NCBI RefSeq assembly: GCF_001629705.1
Contig: NZ_CP015378.1
Coordinates: 2,852,001 to 2,916,000 of the forward strand
DNA from: Fictibacillus phosphorivorans
Lineage (GTDB): Bacteria; Bacillota; Bacilli; Bacillales; Fictibacillaceae
Direction of reading: 5' to 3'
DNA: 64,000 nucleotides
Shown here: positions 1 through 7,852 of the stretch, in pieces
Layout: each line of letters begins with the position of its first letter
Position numbering within the stretch: position 1 is the stretch's first letter
Notes under the pieces: model-generated
The model's input: only the letters and a program-made list of their open reading frames with translations
What the model was told of the DNA's origin: nothing
Databases searched by the model: none
Translations under genes and position numbers: made by a program

Positions 1-1
1 C

Positions 2-1066
2 GCTGATCTGAAGGTGATCATGGGGGCTGCTAGAGAACGTCTGTTATTAGAAGAAAAAAAGACAGTGCTCTTTATCGACGAGATCCATCGTTTTAACAAA
101 AGTCAGCAAGACGCTCTCCTACCTTATGTAGAAGACGGATCGGTTATCTTAATCGGAGCAACAACAGAGAGTCCTATGTTCGAGATCAACCCCGCCCTCT
201 TATCTCGATCTCGGTTATTTCGTTTTGAACCCCTCACAGATGAGCATATTGCAAAAGTCATCCAACAGGCCCTTTCTGATAAAGATAGAGGATATGGCAA
301 ACATCTGATCACTATGGAAAAGAAAGCAATCGACCATATAGTCTCTATTTCGAACGGAGACGCAAGAACGGCACTTAATGCTGTAGAACTTGCTGTGTTA
401 ACGACGAAACCAGACAAAGACGGAAACATTACGATCACAATAGAAATCGCTGAAGAATCTATTCAACAAAGAGTTCTTCAGTATGATAAAAAAGGAGACA
501 ACCATTATGATACAGTCTCCGCTTTTATTAAAAGCATACGTGGATCAGACCCAGATGCCGCTCTATACTGGCTTGCAAAAATGATCTATGCCGGCGAAGA
601 TCCTCGTTTTATTGCTCGCCGTTTGCTCGTTCATGCCGCTGAAGACGTTGGTCTCGCTGATCCGAACGCGTTACTTGTTGCACATGCTGCTAGTTATGCT
701 GCCGACTTTATTGGTATGCCTGAAGCACGTATTCCCCTTGCAGAAGCTACACTTTACTTAGCCACTGCACCTAAAAGCAACAAAGTGATAACTGGAATTG
801 ATAAAGCACTTGATGCAGTCAAAAAAGAAAAAACAGGTCTCGTTCCGATCCATCTGCGTGATGCTCATTATAAAGGAGCAAAACAACTTCAACATGGTGA
901 GGACTATAAATATCCACATAATTTTGAAGATGGGTATGTACCACAAGAATATTTACCGAAGCATCTGCAGGGTAAAACGTTTTACGAACCTACTGAACGT
1001 GGCTTTGAAAAGAATCTTAAGAAGCGTCTCGACTATTTTAATGAGCGTAAGAAAAAGGGAAAGTGA
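2..1066 (+). CDS. rarA: RarA/MgsA, replication-associated recombination ATPase (5' truncated)
   Basis: AAA+ ATPase of the RarA/MgsA/WRNIP1 family, which acts at stalled or damaged replication forks. The reading frame is already open at base 2, so the N-terminus, including Walker A, lies outside the window; GTG or ATG codons at 14-22 are internal. Visible are Walker B ([10 protein letters not shown], about residues 19-28), the sensor-1 stretch IGATTESP, the ALLSRSR arginine-finger region, and the C-terminal tetramerisation part with HLRDAHYKGA and GYKYPH-like motifs. The C-terminus is complete (KKKGK, stop at 1064-1066). It is the leftmost gene and reads away from most of the window; in B. subtilis (yrvN) it also neighbours yrvM/tcdA. 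Family assignment is firm; the 5' end is missing. Confidence 0.95.
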   Translation, partial: ADLKVIMGAARERLLLEEKKTVLFIDEIHRFNKSQQDALLPYVEDGSVILIGATTESPMFEINPALLSRSRLFRFEPLTDEHIAKVIQQALSDKDRGYGKHLITMEKKAIDHIVSISNGDARTALNAVELAVLTTKPDKDGNITITIEIAEESIQQRVLQYDKKGDNHYDTVSAFIKSIRGSDPDAALYWLAKMIYAGEDPRFIARRLLVHAAEDVGLADPNALLVAHAASYAADFIGMPEARIPLAEATLYLATAPKSNKVITGIDKALDAVKKEKTGLVPIHLRDAHYKGAKQLQHGEDYKYPHNFEDGYVPQEYLPKHLQGKTFYEPTERGFEKNLKKRLDYFNERKKKGK

Positions 1067-1117
1067 ATCTATGAGACTTGATAACTTAGCAAACTAGCAA
1101 AAGATCTTCAGAAGTGT

Positions 1118-1147
1118 GTATAGGATTCTCTCTGATTGGTAAACATG
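1118..1147 (+). promoter_or_regulatory. Candidate SigF-type forespore promoter for the rsfA-like gene
   Basis: GTATA at 1118-1122, a 15-base spacer, then GGTAAACATG at 1138-1147. This fits the forespore SigF pattern GYATA-N15-GGNNANANTR with one mismatch in the -10 box. It lies 44 bases upstream of the GTG start of an RsfA-family gene, and B. subtilis rsfA is a known SigF target. The match is read from sequence; use as a promoter is inferred. Confidence 0.6.
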
Positions 1148-1190
1148 AAAATATCAAATCAATATTTTTGTAGCTAAGGAGAGGATTACC

Positions 1191-2045
1191 GTGTCAAAAA
1201 TAAGACAGGACGCCTGGTCAGAAGAAGACGATCTATTGCTTGCCGAAACGGTCTTACGCCATGTGCGTGAAGGAAGTACACAGTTACATGCTTTTGAAGA
1301 GGTAGGAGATAAATTAGAGCGTACGAGTGCAGCAGTTGGTTTTCGATGGAATGCCATCGTTAGAAAAAAATACGAACAAGCATTAAAGATTGCTAAAAAG
1401 CAAAGAAAAGAACGTCAACGTGCGCTTGCGAGGTCACAGCAGCAACAACAACAGTCGAAACCTGCAGCTAAGCCAGTACAATTGAATAATGCTCCACAGA
1501 TGCACGATGATGAAACCTATCATCCTGAAGAGTTCTTCAAAACACCTTTTACGTATGAAAGAAACTCAGCAACACCAGCTCCAGTTGCTTCGTCACCCGC
1601 AGTTCCAGAACAACCGCTGAGTTATGTTCAGCAAACTGAAGCGGAAGCACCAGAAGTTACGAGCTTACAAGGGTCGCAACAGCCTTCATCACTGAATACC
1701 TATCGTCAAGCTTCTCAAGCTAGCAACGAACATAGTCTTACACTTGATGAAGTCATAGATTTTCTGAGTGGTTTGAAGCGAAACGGAATGTCGAGCGGCA
1801 AGCTCGTTCAAGAAAACATGGAACTTCGTCTTCAGATGAACGAGTTGATGCAGCAGAACAAAGTGATGAAAGATCAGCTTTCTGTTCTTGAGAAAGAGCA
1901 CCAGACGGTTCAGGAAGATTATCAAGCACTGATCCAAATCATGGACCGTGCAAGAAAAATGGTATTGTTCCAAGACGAAGATACCAATCCTAACGTTACC
2001 TTCCGCATGGACAAGAACGGAAATCTAGAAAAACTAGCAAAATAA
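1191..2045 (+). CDS. RsfA-family prespore transcription regulator
   Basis: Likely DNA-binding regulator of forespore gene expression. Residues 3-60 form a Myb/SANT-like domain (DAWSEEDDLLLAETVLRHV, then GFRWNAIVRKKYEQA) typical of RsfA/YlbO proteins. Residues about 80-190 are a Gln/Pro-rich linker, and residues about 198-252 are a predicted coiled coil (ENMELRLQMNELMQQNK). The start is GTG at 1191, preceded by GGAGAGG at a good distance. A SigF-like promoter lies upstream and a strong terminator follows. Bacillaceae carry several RsfA-like paralogs, so identity with B. subtilis rsfA itself is not claimed. Target genes cannot be told from the sequence. Confidence 0.85.
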   Translation: MSKIRQDAWSEEDDLLLAETVLRHVREGSTQLHAFEEVGDKLERTSAAVGFRWNAIVRKKYEQALKIAKKQRKERQRALARSQQQQQQSKPAAKPVQLNNAPQMHDDETYHPEEFFKTPFTYERNSATPAPVASSPAVPEQPLSYVQQTEAEAPEVTSLQGSQQPSSLNTYRQASQASNEHSLTLDEVIDFLSGLKRNGMSSGKLVQENMELRLQMNELMQQNKVMKDQLSVLEKEHQTVQEDYQALIQIMDRARKMVLFQDEDTNPNVTFRMDKNGNLEKLAK

Positions 2046-2050
2046 TAATA

Positions 2051-2088
2051 GATGACTCATAGGGTTAAGCCTACGAGTCATCTTTTTT
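2051..2088 (+). terminator. Terminator of the rsfA-like gene
   Basis: GATGACTC pairs with GAGTCATC around an AT-rich loop, and the hairpin at 2051-2082 is followed by TTTTTT (2083-2088). It starts six bases after the stop codon. Confidence 0.85.
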
Positions 2089-2304
2089 GTACGGTTTTAC
2101 GCAAAAAAACGGATAAATTATTTTATCTGCGAAATTATTTTGCTTATACCTGGATATATTTCAAGTTACCCTGGAATTATTTGAGATTACCTCGTAATAA
2201 TTAGAAGTGTTCATTTGAGATAAACATTTTCTTCACCACGTCCTACTGGAAAGCACAATTCCTTTCACCAACATTTATAAGTAGTAATAAATATATGAAT
2301 AAAC
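2089..2304. other. AT-rich intergenic stretch with degenerate short repeats
   Basis: No ORF with a ribosome site is seen on either strand. Between about 2150 and 2210 three degenerate units of roughly 23 bases follow each other, each resembling TTACCTGGAATTATTTGAGA. No promoter or RNA structure is convincing. The stretch separates the converging ends of the rsfA-like gene and tcdA. Confidence 0.4.
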
Positions 2305-2337
2305 GAAAAAAAGTCCTGACTTTAGAACAGTCAGAAC
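2305..2337 (-). terminator. Terminator of tcdA
   Basis: Read on the minus strand, GTTCTGAC (2337-2330) pairs with GTCAGGAC (2320-2313) and is followed by a T run (2312-2305). Confidence 0.85.
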
Positions 2338-2352
2338 CCTTTTTCATCAAAT

Positions 2353-3120
2353 TTATCTTATTCTTTCAATCTTGATATTATTATCTTCAATGATTTTGTT
2401 GATCACGTAACCTGCCATAAATAGTCCTGAAACAGATGGTACAAATGCGTTTGAAGATGGCGGCATCTTCGCTTTTCGGATGCCAGGAGCGTTCTCAGGT
2501 ACGATTTCCTTTCGAATCTCTTCGCGGATCTGGATCGGCTTCTCATCTGAGAAAACGACTGGAATTCCTTTTGTGATTCCTTCTTTTCTTAGACGCTGGC
2601 GAATGACCTTAGCGATCGGGTCATAGCTCGTCTTAGAAATATCCACGATCTGAAGACGCGTTGGATCAAGTTTGTTCGCTACCCCCATGCTAGAGATGAT
2701 TGGGATTTTGCGGTTCAAACACTCTTTCATGAGGTGGATCTTATAAGAGATCGTATCCGATGCATCTACTACAAAATCAAGTCCGTATTCAAAAATTTGT
2801 TCATACGTTTCTTCTGTATAGAACATCTTGAGCGCAATAACTTCACACTCTGGATTAATCTGCGCGATTCTTTCTTTCATAAGATCTACCTTTGGTTGTC
2901 CAACGGTATTCACAAGTGCATGTATTTGACGATTCACGTTCGTAATATCAACGTCATCTTTATCGATCAGGATCAGACGGCCAACTCCTGAGCGAGCTAG
3001 TGCTTCAGCTGAAAAGGAGCCCACTCCCCCGATTCCCAACACAGCAACAGTTGAGTTTTTTAAGACCTCTATTCCATCTTTTCCAATGGCAAGTTCATTT
3101 CTTGAGAACTGATAAAGCAT
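2353..3120 (-). CDS. tcdA: tRNA threonylcarbamoyladenosine dehydratase TcdA
   Basis: E1-like ATP-dependent enzyme that cyclises t6A37 of ANN-decoding tRNAs to the hydantoin form ct6A. The Rossmann ATP site is GIGGVGS at residues 30-36, followed by DKDDVDITNVNRQ and the VDASDTI segment near residue 117. The 255-aa length and the opening MLYQFSRNELAIGK agree with B. subtilis YrvM. The SD AAAGGAG is 12 bases from the ATG, somewhat far but the only good choice. It lies downstream of the 6S RNA gene, an arrangement also found in B. subtilis. The family is sometimes annotated as a ThiF/HesA or MoeB-like protein. Confidence 0.95.
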   Translation of the reverse strand: MLYQFSRNELAIGKDGIEVLKNSTVAVLGIGGVGSFSAEALARSGVGRLILIDKDDVDITNVNRQIHALVNTVGQPKVDLMKERIAQINPECEVIALKMFYTEETYEQIFEYGLDFVVDASDTISYKIHLMKECLNRKIPIISSMGVANKLDPTRLQIVDISKTSYDPIAKVIRQRLRKEGITKGIPVVFSDEKPIQIREEIRKEIVPENAPGIRKAKMPPSSNAFVPSVSGLFMAGYVINKIIEDNNIKIERIR

Positions 3121-3231
3121 ATTTAGTGAAAACTCCTTTCAGACGTGCACATAAAATAAAGAAAATGCATCTTTATCAGCATATCCACTTTTGAAAACAA
3201 AATCAATATGCTTACTTGGTTTTTTTCGCAC

Positions 3232-3424
3232 AAAAAAATGAGCCCCAAAAATGCCGTATACCCTTAGTTTTGAACCTGCTCTCGCAGGTGGGTGCCCTGT
3301 TTCACATTTTGTCCGTCCCCTAGCTTTCAGGGCATGGACGCTGTGTGAAAACACAAACTCCCTAATACTTAATGTTGGCTCAAAACTTTCGGGTTGTTAA
3401 CGGTCACCATAGGACCCATCGCTT
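3232..3424 (-). ncRNA. ssrS: 6S RNA (SsrS/BsrA type)
   Basis: A predicted transcript of about 190 nt from 3424 down to 3232. Its ends pair in a long interrupted closing stem: TGGGTCC with GGGCTCA, CCGT with ACGG, CCC with GGG, and AGTTTTGAGCC (3387-3377) with GGTTCAAAACT (3276-3266). Beyond a central open region lies an apical arm, TTTCACA with TGTGAAA and GTCC with GGAC. On the 3' side of the bubble is a small hairpin ACCTGC-GAGA-GCAGGT. This rod with a central bubble is the 6S hallmark; 6S RNA binds and sequesters the SigA RNA polymerase holoenzyme. The position between aspS and tcdA matches B. subtilis bsrA. There is a strong promoter upstream and a U run at the 3' end. Confidence 0.82.
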
Positions 3425-3430
3425 AAATTC

Positions 3431-3459
3431 ATACTATCACACGAGTAAATCAAATACAA
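3431..3459 (-). promoter_or_regulatory. SigA promoter of the 6S RNA gene
   Basis: Minus-strand TTGTAT (3459-3454), 17-base spacer, TAGTAT (3436-3431), with an extended TG-N preceding the -10. The predicted start is about 3424. Confidence 0.7.
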
Positions 3460-3509
3460 GACAAAATGTGTCTCTTTAAAAAACGATTCGTATTTTTCTA
3501 AATATTCAC

Positions 3510-5288
3510 TTACTTAGTTTCTTGCTTTACTTTTACTGACAAGTGAAGTTCTTCAAGCTGTTTTTCGTTTACAGCAGATGGTGCATTCGTCAATAAGCAA
3601 GATGCAGATGCTGTTTTCGGGAAAGCGATCGTGTCTCTTAAGTTACTTCTTCCAGCAAGTAACATCACCATACGGTCAAGTCCTAAAGCAATTCCACCAT
3701 GTGGAGGTGTTCCATATTCGAATGCTTCTAAAAGGAATCCAAACTCTTCACGCGCTGCTTCCTCAGTAAATCCTAATGTTTTGAACATTTTCTCTTGAAC
3801 ATCACGTTGGTAGATACGCTGAGATCCGCCGCCTAACTCATAACCATTAAGAACTAAGTCGTACGCTTGTGCTCTTACTTCAGCAGGATTTGAATCCATT
3901 AGGTGAAGGTCTTCTGTCTTAGGCATCGTGAATGGATGGTGAAGTGCCACAAAACGGTCTGCATCCTCATCGTACTCAACGAGTGGGAAATCAACGACCC
4001 ACAAGAAATTGTATTTAGATTGATCAATCAGATCTAAATCTTTTGCTAGCTTTTGTCTTAACGCGCCTAGGCTATCTGCAACAACGGACGGCTTATCTGC
4101 TACAAACAACAAAAGATCGCCTTCTTCTGCTTGTAGTGCGTTCGTTAAATTAGCAGCCTCTTCTTCATTAAAGAACTTTGAAATAGGTCCTTTTAATCCT
4201 TCTGCTTCTACTTTCATCCAAGCGAGACCTTTTGCTCCGTATCGAGCAGTGAATTCAGTCAGACCATCAATATCTTTTCTAGAATAATTTGCTGCTTTTC
4301 CTTTAACGTTGATCGCTTTAACTTGACCACCGTTCTCAACTGCTGCTGCAAATACTTTAAATCCAGAATCCTTAACGATTTCTGAAACGTTGATCAGTTC
4401 AAGACCGAAACGCGTATCCGGCTTATCTGAACCATAACGGTCCATCGCTTCTTTATAAGTCATTCTTGGGAAAGGCTTCGGAATCTCTACACCTTTTACC
4501 TTTTTCACAAGTCCAGTCATCATCTCTTCCATCATAGCTAAAAGTGGTTCTTGGCCCATGAAAGAAGTTTCGATGTCGACTTGAGTAAATTCAGGCTGAC
4601 GGTCTGCGCGCAAATCTTCGTCTCTGAAACAACGAACGATCTGGTAGTATTTTTCGAAACCTGAAACCATTAGCAATTGCTTAAATAATTGTGGAGATTG
4701 CGGCAATGCATAAAATTCTCCTGGGTGCACACGGCTTGGTACTAAATAGTCCCGCGCTCCTTCAGGTGTGCTCTTCGTAAGCATCGGTGTTTCCATCTCC
4801 ATAAATTCATCGTTCTCAAGGAAGTTACGGATATAGCGAGTTACTTCGTGTCTCATCTTCAACGTTTCCTGCATGATTGGACGTCGAAGATCAAGGTAGC
4901 GATACTTCAGACGAATATCTTCTGTAATATCCATATCTTCACTGATGGAGAATGGTGGTGTTTTCGCACTGTTTAAAATCTTAACTTCTTCCCCTGAAAT
5001 TTCAACCTTACCCGTATTCATAGCTGGATTAACCGTGCTTGGGTCACGCTCAAGCACTTTTCCTGTGATCGTAAGAACATATTCACTTCTTACTTTTTCA
5101 GCCGTTTCTAACGCTTCAGGTGATACTTCTGGAGAAAAGACGATTTGAACAACTCCAGAACGGTCACGCAGGTCGATGAAGATCAGTCCACCTAAGTCAC
5201 GTCTTTTTTGTACCCAACCTGTTATTGTTACTTTTTCACCGATAAATTGCTCTGTAATCTTTCCACATTGATGTGTGCGATATTCCAT
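3510..5288 (-). CDS. aspS: Aspartyl-tRNA synthetase
   Basis: Class II synthetase that charges tRNA-Asp, of the 592-aa bacterial type. Residues 1-110 are the OB-fold anticodon-binding domain ([18 protein letters not shown]). The catalytic core carries motif 2 ([16 protein letters not shown], near residue 220) and motif 3 ([15 protein letters not shown], near residue 535), with the bacterial GAD insertion at about 290-420. It is the distal gene of the hisS-aspS pair, 14 bases after hisS with its own SD, so it shares the upstream T-box leader. Whether it discriminates Asp from Asn cannot be told here. Confidence 0.97.
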   Translation of the reverse strand: MEYRTHQCGKITEQFIGEKVTITGWVQKRRDLGGLIFIDLRDRSGVVQIVFSPEVSPEALETAEKVRSEYVLTITGKVLERDPSTVNPAMNTGKVEISGEEVKILNSAKTPPFSISEDMDITEDIRLKYRYLDLRRPIMQETLKMRHEVTRYIRNFLENDEFMEMETPMLTKSTPEGARDYLVPSRVHPGEFYALPQSPQLFKQLLMVSGFEKYYQIVRCFRDEDLRADRQPEFTQVDIETSFMGQEPLLAMMEEMMTGLVKKVKGVEIPKPFPRMTYKEAMDRYGSDKPDTRFGLELINVSEIVKDSGFKVFAAAVENGGQVKAINVKGKAANYSRKDIDGLTEFTARYGAKGLAWMKVEAEGLKGPISKFFNEEEAANLTNALQAEEGDLLLFVADKPSVVADSLGALRQKLAKDLDLIDQSKYNFLWVVDFPLVEYDEDADRFVALHHPFTMPKTEDLHLMDSNPAEVRAQAYDLVLNGYELGGGSQRIYQRDVQEKMFKTLGFTEEAAREEFGFLLEAFEYGTPPHGGIALGLDRMVMLLAGRSNLRDTIAFPKTASASCLLTNAPSAVNEKQLEELHLSVKVKQETK

Positions 5289-5302
5289 GAGATGTGTCCT
5301 CC

Positions 5303-6571
5303 TTATTTACCTTGCTTTACATATGTGCTCAGCTTCTCGATCGCTACTTCCGACTGTTCTCCGGAATCCATGTTCTTCACGTTGATGATCCCTTTTGACA
5401 GTTCTTCTTCACCTAGGATCGCTACAAACTTCGCTTTTAAGCGGTCAGCTGCTTTAAATTGTGCTTTCATCTTTTTATCTAAATAATCTTTGTCACTCTT
5501 AATTCCTGCTTGGCGGAGCTGACTTAAGATCTCTACTGATTTCCGCTTGGCTTCATCACCTAATGCTACAACATAACAATCAATTTCTTCTTCTGTTTCA
5601 AGTGTGACACCTTCTGCTTCAAGAGCTAATAACAAACGTTCTAAACTCATAGCAAAACCGATACTTGGCGTAGCCGGTCCGCCTAGATCTTCAACAAGAC
5701 CATTGTACCTGCCGCCTCCACTAAGTGTTGTGATAGCACCGAATCCTTCAGCCTCACTCATGATCTCAAATGCAGTGTGGTTGTAATAATCAAGTCCACG
5801 TACTAGTGTAGGATCGATCACATACTCAATGTTCATCGCATCCAAGCTCGTCTTCACTTCTTCAAAGTACGTTTTCGATTCTTCGTTTAAGTGCTCTAGA
5901 ATGGAAGGTGCGCTCTTCATGAGTTCATGATCTCGATCTTTTTTGCAATCTAGAATTCTTAAAGGATTCTTCAATAATCGATTCTGGCAGTCTGAACAAA
6001 ATTCATCGATTCTAGGTTCAAAGTGTGCGATCAAAGCTTCTTTATGAGATTTACGGCTCTCAGCATCACCTAACGTATTCAATACGAGACGGAGTTTTTT
6101 TAGACCTAGCTCTTGGTAAACCGTCATCGCAAGTGAAATTACTTCTGCATCAATCGCAGGGTCAGCAGAACCCATCGCTTCAATACCGAATTGTACAAAT
6201 TGACGATATCGACCAGCTTGAGGTCTTTCGTATCGAAACATCGGTTGGATGTAAAAGAGTTTTACAGGCTGACCTGGTAGGCCAAACATTTTATTTTCAA
6301 CATAAGAGCGAGTAACAGGAGCTGTTCCTTCGGGTCGAAGAGTTAAGCTGCGGTCACCTCGGTCATTGAACGTGTACATTTCTTTTTGAACGATATCTGT
6401 TGAATCACCTACACCGCGTTGGAAAAGATCCGTGTGTTCAAAGATCGGCGTTCGAATCTCTTTATAATTGAATCGCGCTGATACTTCTTTTGCTTTTTGT
6501 TCGATCAGCTGCCATTTTTCTACTTCTCCTGGGAGTATATCTTTCGTTCCCCTTGGAATGTTAATACTCAT
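5303..6571 (-). CDS. hisS: Histidyl-tRNA synthetase
   Basis: Class II synthetase that charges tRNA-His; 422 aa, the normal length. Visible motifs are [12 protein letters not shown] at the N-terminus, motif 2 ([16 protein letters not shown]), the histidine-specific [14 protein letters not shown] and [15 protein letters not shown] signatures, and the C-terminal anticodon-binding domain from about residue 325. It is the first gene after a T-box leader and is cotranscribed with aspS. A palindromic repeat element lies in its untranslated leader between the T-box terminator and the start codon, which is unusual. Confidence 0.97.
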   Translation of the reverse strand: MSINIPRGTKDILPGEVEKWQLIEQKAKEVSARFNYKEIRTPIFEHTDLFQRGVGDSTDIVQKEMYTFNDRGDRSLTLRPEGTAPVTRSYVENKMFGLPGQPVKLFYIQPMFRYERPQAGRYRQFVQFGIEAMGSADPAIDAEVISLAMTVYQELGLKKLRLVLNTLGDAESRKSHKEALIAHFEPRIDEFCSDCQNRLLKNPLRILDCKKDRDHELMKSAPSILEHLNEESKTYFEEVKTSLDAMNIEYVIDPTLVRGLDYYNHTAFEIMSEAEGFGAITTLSGGGRYNGLVEDLGGPATPSIGFAMSLERLLLALEAEGVTLETEEEIDCYVVALGDEAKRKSVEILSQLRQAGIKSDKDYLDKKMKAQFKAADRLKAKFVAILGEEELSKGIINVKNMDSGEQSEVAIEKLSTYVKQGK

Positions 6572-6611
6572 TTTCTTTCATCCTCCCGTTTTTACATGTT
6601 CGTTAAAATCA

Positions 6612-6800
6612 AAGGCTGTTATCGCGTATTCTTTTGTTCTTTGAAAGTGGTTGATTTCCGCTCCAGATGCTCGCTTTCCGCGGGGTGTGCGGTGAGCCTC
6701 CTAGCGCTATGCGCTGTTAGGAGTCTCACCTGTCCCACACATCCCGCAGGAGTCTCGCATCTTGCGCTCCAATCAACTTGTCAAAGAAGTAAGTCGAAAC
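6612..6800 (+). repeat. Interspersed palindromic repeat, copy A (class 2)
   Basis: Outer arms TTGAAAGTGGTTGATTTCCG and CCAATCAACTTGTCAAAG are inverted, and the flanks start with AAAGGCTGTT as in other copies. The conserved block GCTTTCCGCGGGG precedes the central hairpin at 6691-6730, whose stem ends are GGTGAGCCTCCTA and TAGGAGTCTCACC. It is noncoding. It lies in the hisS 5' untranslated region, downstream of the T-box terminator. Related copies are at 10176, 21575, 39246, 39652, 45582, 52820 and 53669. Confidence 0.85.
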
Positions 6801-6841
6801 CAATGTCATTAAGGTACAAAATTTCAGAAAACAACCATAAA

Positions 6842-7117
6842 AAAATCCCGTCCCTTATGAAATCAGTCATTTCATAAGGGACGGGATTTCCCGCGGTGCC
6901 ACCCTGCTTCGAAGCTAAAAATAGCTTCCTCATTTATGCAAGTAACGATTGCCCACGTGTAACTCTACTGAGGTCAAAACTTAACCGTTCGAATTAAAAC
7001 CTATGAAGTGTCTTTCACTTTATCATCAGGGAGAGATACTTTCAGCCATGGTATCTCATCTCTAACCCTGTGGGGTAAAGCTACTTTTCTTCGTCATCAG
7101 TTTTCATTTTGGAATTG
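6842..7117 (-). promoter_or_regulatory. T-box riboswitch leader of hisS-aspS
   Basis: Uncharged-tRNA-sensing leader. The T-box sequence AGGGTGGCACCGCGG is at 6905-6891. Stem I opens with GATGACGAAGAAAAGTAG and has GGCTGAAAG in the apical part. The specifier loop (GAAG/CTTC below, CTTTA/TAAAG above) contains GACAC at 7012-7008, which overlaps an Asp codon GAC and a His codon CAC. The leader ends in a 21-bp terminator hairpin. Either tRNA might be read; GAC followed by A fits the usual specifier geometry best. Confidence 0.92.
6843..6889 (-). terminator. T-box terminator hairpin before hisS
   Basis: Perfect 21-bp stem (6843-6863 with 6869-6889, loop of 5) followed on the minus strand by a T run. 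Its upstream part competes with the antiterminator containing the T-box sequence. Confidence 0.92.
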
Positions 7118-7123
7118 TAGATT

Positions 7124-7153
7124 ATCATACTTTTAGAAGGGGTGTGATGTCAA
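7124..7153 (-). promoter_or_regulatory. SigA promoter of the hisS-aspS T-box transcript
   Basis: Minus-strand TTGACA (7153-7148), 18-base spacer, TATGAT (7129-7124). The -35 box overlaps the stop codon of the small ORF upstream. Confidence 0.75.
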
Positions 7154-7323
7154 TAGTTTTCGCGTTTTATTTTTTTCTTTAACTGATTCACTTGATATAG
7201 ATTCATTCCAAACTCTTCAGCAAGCTCCATCGTGTTTGCTGATTTTTCAAGAGAAAGAAAATCATGAAAGCTCAACTGCTTCCATTGAGGTATCCCTTCC
7301 ACGCCTTTCCGGTTCTGCCTCAT
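7150..7323 (-). CDS. Small HTH-like protein, 57 aa, unassigned
   Basis: Short protein beginning MRQNRKGVEGIPQW. Residues about 34-55 (TMELAEEFGMNLYQVNQLKK) look like a helix-turn-helix of the sigma-70 region-4 kind, so DNA binding is possible but unproven. The ATG at 7321-7323 is chosen because GGTGGAGG lies 8 bases upstream; an alternative GTG at 7338 falls inside that ribosome site. A small ORF occurs between dtd and hisS in other bacilli too (B. subtilis yrzK may be the counterpart; not verified). The SD lies in the descending arm of the dtd terminator. Confidence 0.7.
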   Translation of the reverse strand: MRQNRKGVEGIPQWKQLSFHDFLSLEKSANTMELAEEFGMNLYQVNQLKKKIKRENY

Positions 7324-7326
7324 ACA

Positions 7327-7374
7327 AAAAACCTCCACCTTTTTGATTTAGTCTTTCCATCAAGGCGGAGGTTT
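7327..7374 (-). terminator. Terminator of rel-dtd
   Basis: Minus-strand AACCTCCGCCTT (7373-7362) pairs with AAGGTGGAGGTT (7341-7330), followed by a T tract. The 3' arm doubles as the ribosome-binding site of the next ORF. Confidence 0.85.
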
Positions 7375-7383
7375 CATTCAAGA

Positions 7384-7830
7384 TTATAAACTTTTAGAGT
7401 CCATGATTAAGGTTACCGGTCCATCATTCGTAAACGAGACATCCATCATCGCGCCAAAAACTCCTGTTTCCACATGTACACCTAAACTTTTAAGCTTGTC
7501 ATTAAAATAGTCATACATTGTGATAGCATGGTCTGGTTTAGCAGCATCCATGAAGTTTGGACGTCTTCCCTTTTTCGTATCACCGTATAACGTAAACTGT
7601 GAAATAGAAAGTATGCTTCCTTCAGTATCTTTTAAAGAAAGATTCATCTTTTCATTTTCATCTTCAAATATGCGAAGATTTACGATCTTTTCTGCTAAAT
7701 AATCTGCATCTTTTTCTGTATCTTCATGTGTAACACCAACTAAGAGGACAAGGCCTTTATCAATTCTGCCTTTTACCTCAGAATCCACTAGAACCTTTGC
7801 CTCTTTAGAACGCTGTAAAACTACTTTCAT
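7384..7830 (-). CDS. dtd: D-aminoacyl-tRNA deacylase
   Basis: Removes D-amino acids (and Gly from tRNA-Ala) mischarged onto tRNA; 148 aa, normal for DTD. Both family motifs are present: SQFTL (within [11 protein letters not shown], near residue 78) and the NxGPVT loop ([11 protein letters not shown], near residue 137). [12 protein letters not shown] follows the first motif. It begins 22 bases after rel and is probably cotranscribed with it, as in B. subtilis. Confidence 0.96.
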   Translation of the reverse strand: MKVVLQRSKEAKVLVDSEVKGRIDKGLVLLVGVTHEDTEKDADYLAEKIVNLRIFEDENEKMNLSLKDTEGSILSISQFTLYGDTKKGRRPNFMDAAKPDHAITMYDYFNDKLKSLGVHVETGVFGAMMDVSFTNDGPVTLIMDSKSL

Positions 7831-7852
7831 TGCAGAACCACTTCCTTAACTC

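Noticed and set aside
3139..3354. 71-codon minus-strand ORF upstream of tcdA
   Set aside because: It falls in the 6S RNA gene, whose base pairing explains the sequence; no SD.
3232..3424. Considered as a T-box or other riboswitch for tcdA
   Set aside because: No T-box sequence, the rod-with-bubble fold and position match 6S RNA, and the transcript ends before the tcdA SD.
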